Positions 1 to 7,991 are shown, counted from the first letter of the stretch. The stretch is DNA of 34,456 nucleotides from Leptolinea sp. (GCA_012798535.1 JAAZMZ010000061.1:1-34456); one strand, 5' to 3'. Translations and numbers: made by a program. The notes: a model not told the origin generated them from the letters alone.

Positions 1-1
1 A

Positions 2-394
2 GAACCCGGTATCAAAGTGCTCGAATCACTCACCGGCAAATGGCTGCGCGAAGAAGGCATGCGCATCACCGAAGACTGGCTCCAGAAGTACCCCGATATT
101 TCCGCCATCGCCGCCGAGAATGACAACATGGGCATGGGCGCACTGAACGCCGTCATCAATGCCGGCCGCAAAGACAAGATCACCATCATCAGCGTGGATG
201 CCATCGAAGACGCCAAGATCAGTGTCAAGAACGGCGAATTGGATGCCACCGTACTGCAGGATGCGAACGGTCAGGGCAAGGGCAGCATCGATGTGGCCTA
301 CAAGATCGTGGCCGGTGAGAAATACGATAAAGTCACCAACATCCCCTTCGTGTTGATCACAAAAGACAATGTAGACAAATATCTTTCTAAATAG
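2..394 (+). CDS. Sugar ABC transporter substrate-binding protein, C-terminal part (5' partial)
   Basis: The reading frame is open from the first bases, so the gene starts outside the window; about 130 C-terminal residues remain. The visible part has the second lobe of a periplasmic-binding fold of the ribose/galactose type (Peripla_BP_4). Its signs are a segment like 'ITEDWLQKYPDISAIAAEND' followed by 'MGMGALNAV' and 'IISVDAIEDA', which form the effector cleft and hinge in RbsB-like proteins. In this family the protein captures a sugar outside the membrane and delivers it to a permease/ATPase pair. It converges with the sugar-acid operon on the other strand, and the two genes share a terminator region. 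The ligand cannot be told from the fragment. A transporter serving the neighbouring uronate pathway is likely but inferred. Confidence 0.85.
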   Translation, partial: EPGIKVLESLTGKWLREEGMRITEDWLQKYPDISAIAAENDNMGMGALNAVINAGRKDKITIISVDAIEDAKISVKNGELDATVLQDANGQGKGSIDVAYKIVAGEKYDKVTNIPFVLITKDNVDKYLSK

Positions 395-435
395 TCCTGG
401 TTTCTTACCGGTAGATATCACCTAAACCAGGATGA

Positions 436-457
436 GTTACCCCACTCCGGGGGTAAC
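436..457. repeat. Inverted repeat (GTTACCCC/GGGGTAAC) after the binding-protein gene
   Basis: An 8-bp perfect inverted repeat (436-443 and 450-457) lies 41 bases after the stop codon of the binding-protein gene. On the plus strand it is followed by an A-run rather than a T-run. It is therefore not a classic terminator alone, and may act as a 3' stabilising hairpin or together with the stronger hairpin that follows. Confidence 0.4.
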
Positions 458-463
458 AAAAAA

Positions 464-497
464 AATAGACCTTCCGTCTCAGACCGGAAGGTCTATT
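464..497. terminator. Bidirectional Rho-independent terminator between convergent operons
   Basis: A 13-bp perfect stem (464-476 and 485-497, core AGACCTTCCG/CGGAAGGTCT) closes an 8-base loop. On the minus strand the stem runs straight into eight T residues, a strong terminator for the operon ending at 516. On the plus strand a weaker T-rich tail (TATTCCTTTATATT) follows, so it can also stop transcription from the binding-protein gene. Confidence 0.85.
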
Positions 498-515
498 CCT
501 TTATATTGTTATGGT

Positions 516-1598
516 CTATCGCTGAATGCGCGCTGAACCGCCTTTGGCAAATGCCCTGACCTGTTCCAGGGTGGCCATGGTGGTATCGCCGGGGAATGTC
601 GTCAGCAGCGCGCCGTGCGCCCAGCCCAGATTCACGGCTTCCTGTTCCGGTTCTCCCGTCAGCAGACCATAGAAGAAGCCCGCCGCAAAACCATCTCCTC
701 CACCCACCCGGTCATACACATCCAATTCACAGGTGGGAGATACAAATGTCTTTCCGCCAAACCAAGCCACGGCGCCCCAGGTGTGATGAGCCGTGGAATG
801 CACTTCCCGCAGGGTTGTTGCCACAACCTTGATATTGGGGAACTCTTGCACGACCTGGTCGATCATTCCAATAAACGTGCCCGTATCCAGTTTGGATTTT
901 TGGGCGACTTCCGGGCCTTTGATTCCAAGTCCAAGCTGCATATCTTCTTCATTACCCACCAGAACATCCACATTTTCTACGATCCGGCGGATGATGTTCT
1001 GTGCGCGTTCCGCGCCGCCCCAGATATTCCAGAGTTTCGCCCGGTAATTCAGGTCAAAGGAGACTACTGCTCCGGATTTTCTGGCGGCTTTCATACCTTC
1101 AATGATCACTTCACCGGTTGTTTCGGACAAAGCCGCAAAAATCCCACCACTGTGAAACCAGCGGACACCTTTGGAGAAAATCGCCGGCCAGTCAAAGTCA
1201 CCGGGTTTGAGCTGCGCGGCGGCTTCATTCGCCCGGTTGTAGAACACCACCGGCGCTCGAACGCCATAACCGCGGTCGCTGTAGATGGTGGCCATATTCG
1301 GTCCGTTCACACCGTTGTGCTGAAAATGTTTATAGAATGGCTGAACTCCCATAGCCCGCACTCGCTCTGAGATCAGATCGCCAATCGGGTAATCGACCAT
1401 GGCAGAGACCATCCCGGTGCGCAGACGGAAGCAGTTCGCCAGATTCGCCACCACATTGTATTCACCTCCGCTGGGATGCACGTGCCATTCGGTAGCCTTA
1501 CTGAAAGGGATGATTCCTGAATCCACCCGGTGATTTAAGGCGCCCAGGGAAACAAAATCCAGCTCCGCCCGGTCATTGATCTGTAATACCGATACCAT
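516..1598 (-). CDS. PfkB-family sugar-acid kinase (2-keto-3-deoxygluconate kinase-like)
   Basis: This is a 360-residue PfkB (ribokinase-like) kinase that transfers phosphate from ATP to a hydroxyl of a sugar or sugar acid in the cytoplasm. The C-terminal signature DRVGGGDGFAAGF (near residues 296-308) carries the catalytic Asp at about 302. The usual GAGD is GGGD here. The pattern 'NYRAKLW' in mid-protein and 'DRVG.GD' resemble KDG kinases of the Thermotoga type, the best family-level guess. It is longer than many KdgK proteins (about 310-340 residues). It is the last gene of the operon, with AAGGAG 11 bases before the ATG, an 89-bp gap after gnd, and a strong terminator behind it. No KDPG aldolase is nearby. 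Because gnd and a LarA epimerase precede it, gluconate is a real alternative substrate. The family call is firm; the substrate is open. Confidence 0.85.
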   Translation of the reverse strand: MVSVLQINDRAELDFVSLGALNHRVDSGIIPFSKATEWHVHPSGGEYNVVANLANCFRLRTGMVSAMVDYPIGDLISERVRAMGVQPFYKHFQHNGVNGPNMATIYSDRGYGVRAPVVFYNRANEAAAQLKPGDFDWPAIFSKGVRWFHSGGIFAALSETTGEVIIEGMKAARKSGAVVSFDLNYRAKLWNIWGGAERAQNIIRRIVENVDVLVGNEEDMQLGLGIKGPEVAQKSKLDTGTFIGMIDQVVQEFPNIKVVATTLREVHSTAHHTWGAVAWFGGKTFVSPTCELDVYDRVGGGDGFAAGFFYGLLTGEPEQEAVNLGWAHGALLTTFPGDTTMATLEQVRAFAKGGSARIQR

Positions 1599-1640
1599 AA
1601 TTTTTTCTACTCCTTGTTATCCTGCAAACATAAGATGAAC

Positions 1641-1666
1641 GGTCAAATGCTGTATAAGGGTTGACC
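1641..1666. repeat. Short inverted repeat between gnd and the kinase gene
   Basis: GGTCAA (1641-1646) and TTGACC (1661-1666) form a 6-bp inverted repeat with a 14-base spacer in the 89-bp gap between gnd and the kinase gene. It may be an mRNA hairpin or a protein-binding site. No convincing internal promoter is visible beside it. Confidence 0.3.
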
Positions 1667-1687
1667 AAATTATTACTCTTGTAAATA

Positions 1688-3097
1688 CTATTTCGTCCAC
1701 TCCCAGTGAAAGACACCTTCCCTGTCAACACGCCGGAAGGTATGCGCCCCGAAATAATCACGCTGAGCCTGGGTGAGATTGGCCGGAAGCCGCGAACTGC
1801 GATAGGCGTCATAATATCCCAGGGCGGAACTGAAAGCCAGTACCGGAATGCCATGCTCTGCCGCCATCTGAACAACTTTCCTTAAAGCGGTCTGGTGCGT
1901 ATTCATGATTTGCGCGAATTCACCATCCATCATCAGGTTAGCCAGGTCGGGTTTTCTCTGATAAGCAGCCGCAACATCGTTCAGAAAACCGGCTCGAATA
2001 ATGCAGCCTCCCCGCCAGATACGGGCAATCTCTGCATATTTCAAATCATATCCATATTCTCTGCTGGCCAGCCGCAGCAAACTGAATCCCTGGGCATAAG
2101 AGCAGATCTTGGCGGCGAACAGCGCATCACGGATCAGATCAGTGATGCTCCCGGCATCTCCCTCCAGACGGGCGGGCGGGCCGGTCAGTACTCCAGAGGC
2201 AGCCGTCCGTTCCTCTTTGTAGGCTGATAGAATGCGGCTTTCCACCGAAGCATTTATCGTTGGTATCGGGGAACCGATATCCAGTGCGTTCTGGCTGGTC
2301 CATTTCCCGGTTCCTTTTTGCTGGGCTTCATCCAGAATCAAATCGACCACCGATTGGCCAGTTTCCGCATCCACTTTGGAGAGAATATCCGCCGTGATCT
2401 CGACCAGGTAGGAAGCCAATTTTCCGTGATTCCATTCAGAAAAAATCTCATGCATCCGGGCGTTGCTTAATTCAAGGCCGCGGTGCATCAGATCATAAGC
2501 TTCGGCAATCAACTGCATATCACCGTATTCGATGCCGTTATGCACCATCTTGACATAATGCCCCGCGCCGCGTGGACCAATATAGGCTACACAGGGTTCG
2601 CCTTTCACTTTTGCAGAGATGGCTTCTAATATCGGCCTTACCTGTTCCCAGGCTTCAAGCTGGCCGCCGGGCATGATGGAAGGTCCGTGTAAGGCGCCCT
2701 CCTCTCCACCGGATACACCCGTCCCGATGAAGCGGATGCCGGTACTTTCCAGTTCTTTACTGCGACGTTCGGTATCCTGGAAGAACGAATTGCCGCCGTC
2801 TATCAGGATATCACCCGGCTTCAGGTGACTTTTCAACAGTTCAATCGCGCTGTCAACCGGCTTGCCGGCTGGCACCATCATCAGGATGCGGCGCGGTTCT
2901 TCAAGCGCGTTTATCAATTGTTCGATTGTGCCGGCTCCCAGGATCTGCCTGCCGGCAGCCGGCCCTTTAACGAAGGCTTCGGTCTTGGTGGCATCCAGGT
3001 CATAACCGGCCACCGGGAAGCCATTTCGCTCGATATTCAAAGCCAGATTGTGCCCCATCACCCCCAGGCCCACAACGCCAATTTTATATTTCATCAT
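1688..3097 (-). CDS. gnd: 6-phosphogluconate dehydrogenase, decarboxylating
   Basis: This is a full-length enzyme (469 residues, normal for Gnd) that oxidises and decarboxylates 6-phosphogluconate to ribulose 5-phosphate while reducing NADP+ (or NAD+). The N-terminal Rossmann motif GLGVMG is at residues 10-15. 'ILIDGGNSFFQDTERR' is at 97-112, 'GTGVSGGEEGA' at 125-135, and the catalytic pair Lys183 and Glu190 lies in 'GAGHYVKMVHNGIEYGD'. The C-terminus is complete. Two ATG codons are adjacent; GAGGTG touches the first, so initiation at the second (3094) is as likely. It starts 17 bp after the LarA gene stop. In an operon for glucuronate breakdown this enzyme is unexpected, since the standard route yields KDPG and not 6-phosphogluconate. 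Its presence suggests gluconate as an intermediate. Confidence 0.97.
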   Translation of the reverse strand: MMKYKIGVVGLGVMGHNLALNIERNGFPVAGYDLDATKTEAFVKGPAAGRQILGAGTIEQLINALEEPRRILMMVPAGKPVDSAIELLKSHLKPGDILIDGGNSFFQDTERRSKELESTGIRFIGTGVSGGEEGALHGPSIMPGGQLEAWEQVRPILEAISAKVKGEPCVAYIGPRGAGHYVKMVHNGIEYGDMQLIAEAYDLMHRGLELSNARMHEIFSEWNHGKLASYLVEITADILSKVDAETGQSVVDLILDEAQQKGTGKWTSQNALDIGSPIPTINASVESRILSAYKEERTAASGVLTGPPARLEGDAGSITDLIRDALFAAKICSYAQGFSLLRLASREYGYDLKYAEIARIWRGGCIIRAGFLNDVAAAYQRKPDLANLMMDGEFAQIMNTHQTALRKVVQMAAEHGIPVLAFSSALGYYDAYRSSRLPANLTQAQRDYFGAHTFRRVDREGVFHWEWTK

Positions 3098-3114
3098 TCA
3101 CCTCAAAATGTGGA

Positions 3115-4377
3115 TTACGACTTCAAACGATGCAGAATCTCACCGGCTTTTGGTACATATAGAATACCTTCCTGTTCCCTGTCCTGCCAATCCTTAATGT
3201 TGATCGATGCCGGATCCAGGTACCCCAGATTCAAACGCCGGCAATCCTCAGCGGAAATCTGGCTGGAAAGAATGACCCGTACATTGGGTTTTTCTACCCC
3301 ATTTTCCATTATTCCAGAGCCACGCATGTGGGTGGAATGTGCCAGTACACCGAGAGGGATATGTCTGTACTTCTCCCAGTCTGATAGGAAATATGGAAGG
3401 ATGTGATATCCGATTTCATAGATATATTTCCCGTGAACGCGGCTTACCTCTGACAGGTGCGGAGCATAAATGATGACTTCCCCACCGACTGCCACAGCCG
3501 GTTCAATTTTATACATGGCTTTAGCGGCCGTCCACAGTTCATCATACATCGGCGGCGCGCAGGATAACACACGCTGGAAAGGTTTATCAAAACGGTGAAT
3601 ATGGCGGGTGGCGGAAACGTCGACCGCCTCTTCCCAGGCAGAAATCAAATCGCCAATGAAAATTCCATCCACGTCGTGACCGTTCACCGTCAGGGCGATC
3701 AGGGTAATCGGGGTCTTTATCTTTTCAGCCGCCGCATGGATCATCCTGCGCGCAGGTGTATCTTTTATACCAATTGTACCGAGTACGGTGGACAGCGCTC
3801 CCAGCCAGTGGGTCGCATTGATCATTTCCGGCCCGGATATCCCCGGAAAAAAATATTTCGCTCCACCCGAAAATCCAACAACCTCATGAGGAAATGTCGG
3901 ACCCAGAATGATGATTTGATCATGATTATTTACTGCTTTGTTTATCGTCACGTTTATCCGTTCGGGTAAAGAGGAATGCCATCGCTCTCCGGCAAGAAGT
4001 TTGATCTGATCCTGTTCGAACGTGTACACCTGTTCAAGAGCCTCTGGATCATCCCAGGCATGGTTGAGCAAACCCACTTTCGCATAACGGCCGGTGCGCT
4101 CTTTCGTGGTGATCCCGACAAGCCGCATTAATTCCTTTTCTTCCAACGCTGGATGTGTGCCCAGCGCGACCATAAAATTCAACTGCCGCGCGTCATAAAG
4201 AACCTCGACAAGTAGTCGAAACAACAATGGCAGAGGCAGTGAACGGGTATGGTCCGGAATCAACACCAGAACTTTCTGGCGGGAGAATCTGCCCGCAAGC
4301 CCGGTTTCCAGAACATTTCTCATCTCCAGTTCAGAAAGCGTTTTTCCCGGCGGAGCAATTTTGCGGATCACAACCAT
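3115..4377 (-). CDS. LarA-family nickel-pincer 2-hydroxyacid racemase/epimerase (candidate gluconate/mannonate C2-epimerase)
   Basis: This 420-residue protein has the lactate-racemase (LarA, DUF2088) architecture. LarA enzymes use a nickel-pincer nucleotide bound through a Lys to racemise or epimerise 2-hydroxy acids by hydride transfer. Landmarks are 'PDHTR' (41-45, the D-D/H-RTR motif), His106, His164 in 'TFPHEVVGFSGGAK', Lys174 as the pincer-linked lysine, and His190 in 'MINATHWLG'. Their spacing mirrors His108, His174, Lys184 and His200 of Lactobacillus LarA, so the active site looks intact. A LarA homologue acting as D-gluconate 2-epimerase (GntE) is known, and gluconate epimerised at C2 is mannonate. 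The gene lies between uxuB-like and gnd, exactly between mannonate and 6-phosphogluconate chemistry. The cofactor genes larB, larC and larE are not in this window. The family is sure; the substrate is inferred. RBS GAGG precedes the ATG by 5 bases. Confidence 0.9.
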   Translation of the reverse strand: MVVIRKIAPPGKTLSELEMRNVLETGLAGRFSRQKVLVLIPDHTRSLPLPLLFRLLVEVLYDARQLNFMVALGTHPALEEKELMRLVGITTKERTGRYAKVGLLNHAWDDPEALEQVYTFEQDQIKLLAGERWHSSLPERINVTINKAVNNHDQIIILGPTFPHEVVGFSGGAKYFFPGISGPEMINATHWLGALSTVLGTIGIKDTPARRMIHAAAEKIKTPITLIALTVNGHDVDGIFIGDLISAWEEAVDVSATRHIHRFDKPFQRVLSCAPPMYDELWTAAKAMYKIEPAVAVGGEVIIYAPHLSEVSRVHGKYIYEIGYHILPYFLSDWEKYRHIPLGVLAHSTHMRGSGIMENGVEKPNVRVILSSQISAEDCRRLNLGYLDPASINIKDWQDREQEGILYVPKAGEILHRLKS

Positions 4378-4416
4378 TTCAACCTCACAACAGGATTCAA
4401 ACTGGTTTGACGAACC

Positions 4417-5253
4417 CTAAACGCCGGAATAGGCGGCGAAGCCGCCATCCACCGGAATGACGGTTCCGGTGACAAAAGCCGAAGCCGGCGATAGCAGCCA
4501 GAGCATCGGGCCGATCAGGTCTTCGGGGTTTCCAAACCGCTTCATGGGAGTGAGGGAGAGTATCTTATTTCCTCGTTCTGACAGGCTGCCGTCACTTTCC
4601 CGGGTGAGGAGAAATCTGTTCTGTTCTGTTAATAGAAATCCTGGCGCCAGCGCGTTCACGCGGATCTCCGGGGAATATTCCTGCGCCATGTGAACCGCCA
4701 ACCACTGGGTGAAATTATTAACCCCGGCTTTGGCCGCCGAATAAGCTGGGATGCGGGTTAAAGGCCGAATGGCGTTCATGGACGAGATATTCAGGATGAC
4801 TCCCTTTTTCTGGATGGCCATGATGCGCCCGGCCACCTGGGAGGGGAGGATTGTGCCCATCAAGTTGAGGTCAAAAACCCAGCGCAGGGCATCCGGGTCA
4901 AGGTCAAAAAATGAGCTTTCCGGGCTGGTGGTTGCCGCAGGTTTGTTGCCTCCGGCACCGTTGATCAAACCATCGATCCGACCGAATTCCTGCCGGGCGG
5001 CTTCAAACGCAGATTTGATGGAATCCATCTGCAGAACATTGATCTGGTACGGAACGGCTTTTCCGGTCTTTGATCCTGCATTGATTTGAGATGCCACCTG
5101 CGTGGCCCGTTCGAAATTCAAATCGAGAATTCCCACATTCGCGCCGCATTCAGCCAACGCTCTGGCCATTTCAGCACCGAGCACCCCCGCTCCCCCGGTG
5201 ATCAATACAGATCGTCCTTTGAAATCATAGGCTTCAGAATACTTAGTTGACAT
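4417..5253 (-). CDS. uxuB: SDR oxidoreductase, D-mannonate oxidoreductase (fructuronate reductase) type
   Basis: This 278-residue classical short-chain dehydrogenase/reductase has TGGAGVLG (19-26) binding the nucleotide, the structural 'NGAGG' (98-102), Asn130, Ser157/158, and the catalytic Tyr171-xxx-Lys175 pair. Its length and the 'AGGNKP' segment match the SDR-type UxuB of Bacillus. That enzyme reduces D-fructuronate to D-mannonate with NAD(P)H and is unrelated to the long-chain E. coli UxuB. It directly follows uxaC (35 bp gap), whose product it would use. GGGAGG lies 4 bases upstream of the ATG. The gluconate 5-dehydrogenase branch of the SDRs is the main alternative, but the uxaC neighbour favours fructuronate. 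The role is inferred from family and context. Confidence 0.82.
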   Translation of the reverse strand: MSTKYSEAYDFKGRSVLITGGAGVLGAEMARALAECGANVGILDLNFERATQVASQINAGSKTGKAVPYQINVLQMDSIKSAFEAARQEFGRIDGLINGAGGNKPAATTSPESSFFDLDPDALRWVFDLNLMGTILPSQVAGRIMAIQKKGVILNISSMNAIRPLTRIPAYSAAKAGVNNFTQWLAVHMAQEYSPEIRVNALAPGFLLTEQNRFLLTRESDGSLSERGNKILSLTPMKRFGNPEDLIGPMLWLLSPASAFVTGTVIPVDGGFAAYSGV

Positions 5254-5288
5254 CAGGCCTCCCGTGTTACCGGTGGATGAAATTTCGC

Positions 5289-6674
5289 TTATTGTTCCAG
5301 GTGATAGGCTCGTTTTGCCAGACCGACTGCCATTTCATACGCCATCTGTTCCGCGTCATGGTGGTCGATTAACCGGCGGACTTCCAGGCTGGCCAGCCAG
5401 TTGGCGGAAGCCCGCCGCCAGACATCATGGCGGGCCGGAATGGACAGAAACGAACGAGTGTCGTCATTGAATCCGACTGTATTGTAGAGTCCGGCGGTTT
5501 CCATGACCTGATCAAAATAACGGGTCATGCCATTCCATGAATCATGAAACCACCACGGAGGTCCCAACCGCAATGCCGGATACGCTCCGGCCAGAGGGGC
5601 CAGCTCGCGGGAGTACATGGTCTCATCCAGGGTAAAGAGGATGAGTGTGAACTTGGGATGATTACCAAACCGATCCAACAACGGCTTGAGATTGTTGACG
5701 AATTCGGAGCCAATGGGAATATCAAAACCCATATCCGATCCAAAACGGGCAAACACCTCGGGATTATGGTTTCGAAGTACCCCGGAATGAAGCTGCATCA
5801 CCATGCCATCTTCCACACTCATCCGCGCCATTTCCATCACCATTTGCGCAGAGAAACATCTGGCGTCTTCCATGGTTGCCTTGCCCTTCAATGCCCGTTG
5901 AAAGATGGCATTCGCTTCCTGGGGCGAGATCATGATCGTTTCGGGCACCATCATGCTGGTATCAGTTGCCGTCGCTCCCAACGAACGAAAGTAGCTCCGG
6001 CGTTGTTCCAGGGCTGCGATAAAGGAACGAAAATCGATAATCTCAATCCCGCTGACCGTTGAAAGAAGCCGGATATTCTCCTGCCAGTTGGTCGCCACGA
6101 GATTGAGCATATCATCCGCACGGAAAGTCGGGATGATCCGACCGGACCAACCAGATTGGCGAATGGCTTTGTGATGTTCGAGTGAACTGGTCACCGGATC
6201 GGTGGTTGCCAGCACTTCGATTTTCATGCGCTGGAAAAGTGCACGCGGGGTAAAGTCCGGTTCAGCCAGCACGGCTTCGATGCGATCAAAAATACGGTCC
6301 GCTGATGATGAATCCAGTTTTTCGGTGATCCCGAAAATGTTTTCCAGTGTATGGGTAAGCCACAATCCCGAGGGTGTGCCGCGATACAGGTAAAAATGAT
6401 CGGCAAACAGTTTCCAGATTGCTCGCGGATTGTCTTTAGCTAAGAGCGTATCCAGTGTAATTCCCTGGGAAACCAGCATGCGTAAAATATAGTGATCCGG
6501 CTGGATTAATACTTCTATCGGATTTCCCAGGCGGATTGTGGGTGGCACAAACAGGCCTGGATCAACATGCCCGTGGGGAGAAATGATGGGCAGGTCTTGT
6601 ATGGAAGAGTATAGATCGAGGGCAGCAGTTTTTTGTTGCGGGTTGGGAGAGAAGAAACGGTCGGAAGAGAGCAT
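5289..6674 (-). CDS. uxaC: Glucuronate isomerase
   Basis: This enzyme (461 residues, normal for UxaC) interconverts D-glucuronate and D-fructuronate, and also galacturonate and tagaturonate, in the cytoplasm. It belongs to the amidohydrolase-like TIM-barrel enzymes. 'SPHGHVD' near residue 33 provides the metal-ligand HxH. Later UxaC landmarks include 'LGPPWWFHDSWNGMTRYFDQ', 'TVGFNDDTRSFLSIPARHDVWRR' and 'RRLIDHHDAEQMAYEMA' (the first and third blocks near the C-terminus). I place the start at ATG 6674: GAGGA lies 8 bases upstream, whereas the TTG two codons earlier is too close to it. It is the first gene of the five-gene operon, with a LacI-type operator and an extended -10 promoter upstream. 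Confidence 0.97.
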   Translation of the reverse strand: MLSSDRFFSPNPQQKTAALDLYSSIQDLPIISPHGHVDPGLFVPPTIRLGNPIEVLIQPDHYILRMLVSQGITLDTLLAKDNPRAIWKLFADHFYLYRGTPSGLWLTHTLENIFGITEKLDSSSADRIFDRIEAVLAEPDFTPRALFQRMKIEVLATTDPVTSSLEHHKAIRQSGWSGRIIPTFRADDMLNLVATNWQENIRLLSTVSGIEIIDFRSFIAALEQRRSYFRSLGATATDTSMMVPETIMISPQEANAIFQRALKGKATMEDARCFSAQMVMEMARMSVEDGMVMQLHSGVLRNHNPEVFARFGSDMGFDIPIGSEFVNNLKPLLDRFGNHPKFTLILFTLDETMYSRELAPLAGAYPALRLGPPWWFHDSWNGMTRYFDQVMETAGLYNTVGFNDDTRSFLSIPARHDVWRRASANWLASLEVRRLIDHHDAEQMAYEMAVGLAKRAYHLEQ

Positions 6675-6745
6675 GTACAAATTCCTCAGAGCAAAAGATC
6701 ATGTATGTGATAAGCAGGGTCTTAAAGGGGCTTGCGCCAAAACAA

Positions 6746-6759
6746 CGTTAGCGCTAATG
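6746..6759. promoter_or_regulatory. LacI-type operator between uxaC operon and lacI-family gene
   Basis: CGTTAGCGCTAATG contains the perfect palindrome TTAGCGCTAA (6748-6757) centred on CG, as LacI-family operators are. It covers the expected transcription start of the uxaC operon and sits 60 bases before the divergent repressor gene. A near copy (ATAGCGTTAA, 8 of 10 positions) lies at 8028-8037 at the start of the transporter operon. Confidence 0.72.
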
Positions 6760-6764
6760 TAATT

Positions 6765-6773
6765 ATTATAGCA
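6765..6773 (-). promoter_or_regulatory. Extended -10 promoter of the uxaC operon
   Basis: On the minus strand the sequence reads TGCTATAAT, a consensus -10 box with the TGn extension. No good -35 box sits 17 bases upstream, which fits an extended -10 promoter. Transcription should begin near 6758, inside the palindromic operator, so repressor binding would block it directly. Confidence 0.6.
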
Positions 6774-6819
6774 GAAGAATTTGATTTAAAATACAGTCAG
6801 TTTTATTCTCGGAGGGTGT

Positions 6820-7821
6820 GTGAAAAAACGGGCTACCCTTATGGATGTGGCCAGAGCAGCCGGAGTCACCATGATGACGGTTTCGCGGGCGATCAATAAC
6901 AAATCCGGCGTAAGTGCTTCCATGCGCCAGAAAATACTGGATATCGCCAGGGAACTCGATTACCAGCCTAACCAGATTGCCCGCGGATTGGCCACCAACC
7001 AGACCACAACTGTCGGACTGGTCGTTCCGGACAACTCCAACCCCTTCTTCGCCCAGATTGCCCGCGGTGTGGAAGATCAGGCCTATGAATTTGGTTACAA
7101 CATTTTTCTCATCAACACGTCCGAAGATCCCGCGCGCGAACAGAAAGCGCTGGACTCTCTTCTGGGAAAGGGAGTCGATGGGCTGATCCTGTGCAGTTCC
7201 CGTTTATCGGAAAGCCGCCTGGTCAGGTATATCGAACGGTATTCCGCCTCTGTGCTATTGAATCGGGATATTAAAGGCGCGATTCGAAATACAACGGCTA
7301 TAAATTTAAATGATCTGCGTGCAGCTCAACTGGCCGTCGAGCATTTTATCAGCCTGGGACGAAAAAATATCGCCCATATCTGCGGACCGGCCAATTCCAT
7401 TTCGAGTAAAAAGAGACTTGAAGGCTTCACCAGTGCCCTTAAAGCCAACAAATTTACCAGTTTTGACCACCTGATTGAAAGAAGCGCACCGGATATCCCC
7501 TCCGGATACGCAGCAGCGAAGTTTCTGCTGACTGTGCATCCGGAAATCGATGCGATCTACGCTTTCAATGACCTGGTGGCGGTGGGCGCCGTTCAATATT
7601 GCGCAGAGACAGGCCGGCGCATTCCGCAAGATATTGCCGTTATTGGCAACGACGATATCCCTCTGGCATCGATTATCCGTCCGCGGCTGACGACCATACA
7701 CTTCGATCAGAATTTCATCGGCCGGCTGATCATGCGTACGCTGCTGGAGATCATCACCGGTGAAGTGACCCCCAGGGCGATTCAAATAGAGCCCGAGCTG
7801 TATATCCGCGAATCGGCCTGA
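6820..7821 (+). CDS. LacI-family transcriptional repressor of the sugar-acid locus
   Basis: This 333-residue regulator has a LacI-type helix-turn-helix at residues 7-27 ('LMDVARAAGVTMMTVSRAIN'), the hinge helix 'PNQIARGLATN', and a periplasmic-binding-like effector domain ('VGLVVPDNSNPFFAQIARGV' to 'IAVIGNDDIPLASIIRPRLT'). I use the GTG start at 6820, with GGAGG 4 bases upstream. It is transcribed away from the uxaC operon and towards the importer operon, with matching operator palindromes in front of both. It is probably a local repressor released by a uronate, an aldonate or a pathway intermediate. The effector cannot be named from sequence. Confidence 0.93.
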   Translation: MKKRATLMDVARAAGVTMMTVSRAINNKSGVSASMRQKILDIARELDYQPNQIARGLATNQTTTVGLVVPDNSNPFFAQIARGVEDQAYEFGYNIFLINTSEDPAREQKALDSLLGKGVDGLILCSSRLSESRLVRYIERYSASVLLNRDIKGAIRNTTAINLNDLRAAQLAVEHFISLGRKNIAHICGPANSISSKKRLEGFTSALKANKFTSFDHLIERSAPDIPSGYAAAKFLLTVHPEIDAIYAFNDLVAVGAVQYCAETGRRIPQDIAVIGNDDIPLASIIRPRLTTIHFDQNFIGRLIMRTLLEIITGEVTPRAIQIEPELYIRESA

Positions 7822-7828
7822 GTATCGC

Positions 7829-7878
7829 ATTTTCATCCATCACCGGATGTTGGCCCGCCCGTATGATCGGATGAAAAT
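7829..7878. repeat. Inverted repeat after the lacI-family gene
   Basis: ATTTTCATCC (7829-7838) and GGATGAAAAT (7869-7878) form a 10-bp perfect inverted repeat with a 30-base loop, 7 bases after the repressor stop codon. No T-run follows, so it is a weak terminator or an mRNA 3' hairpin. A second inverted repeat, CCATTGG/CCAATGG, lies at 7901-7930. Confidence 0.4.
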
Positions 7879-7991
7879 CAGTCAGGGTTTGACATGGCCG
7901 CCATTGGTAGACATCCATCATTTCCAATGGAGATACTACCTGCATTGAAAAATGATTTTTGATTAAATAATGGTTGGTGATAAAAAACATC

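Noticed and set aside
436..457. Hairpin considered as the main terminator of the binding-protein gene
   Set aside because: It is followed by A residues rather than T residues on the plus strand. The next hairpin at 464-497 is the better terminator.
615..1370. Long plus-strand open frame (251 codons) opposite the PfkB kinase gene
   Set aside because: It is antisense to a full-length gene with clear kinase motifs, has no RBS and no recognisable domain. It reflects the high-GC codon pattern of the opposite strand.
5544..6062. Plus-strand open frame (172 codons) opposite uxaC
   Set aside because: The frame lies wholly inside uxaC on the other strand and its product is low-complexity and Arg/His-rich without a domain.
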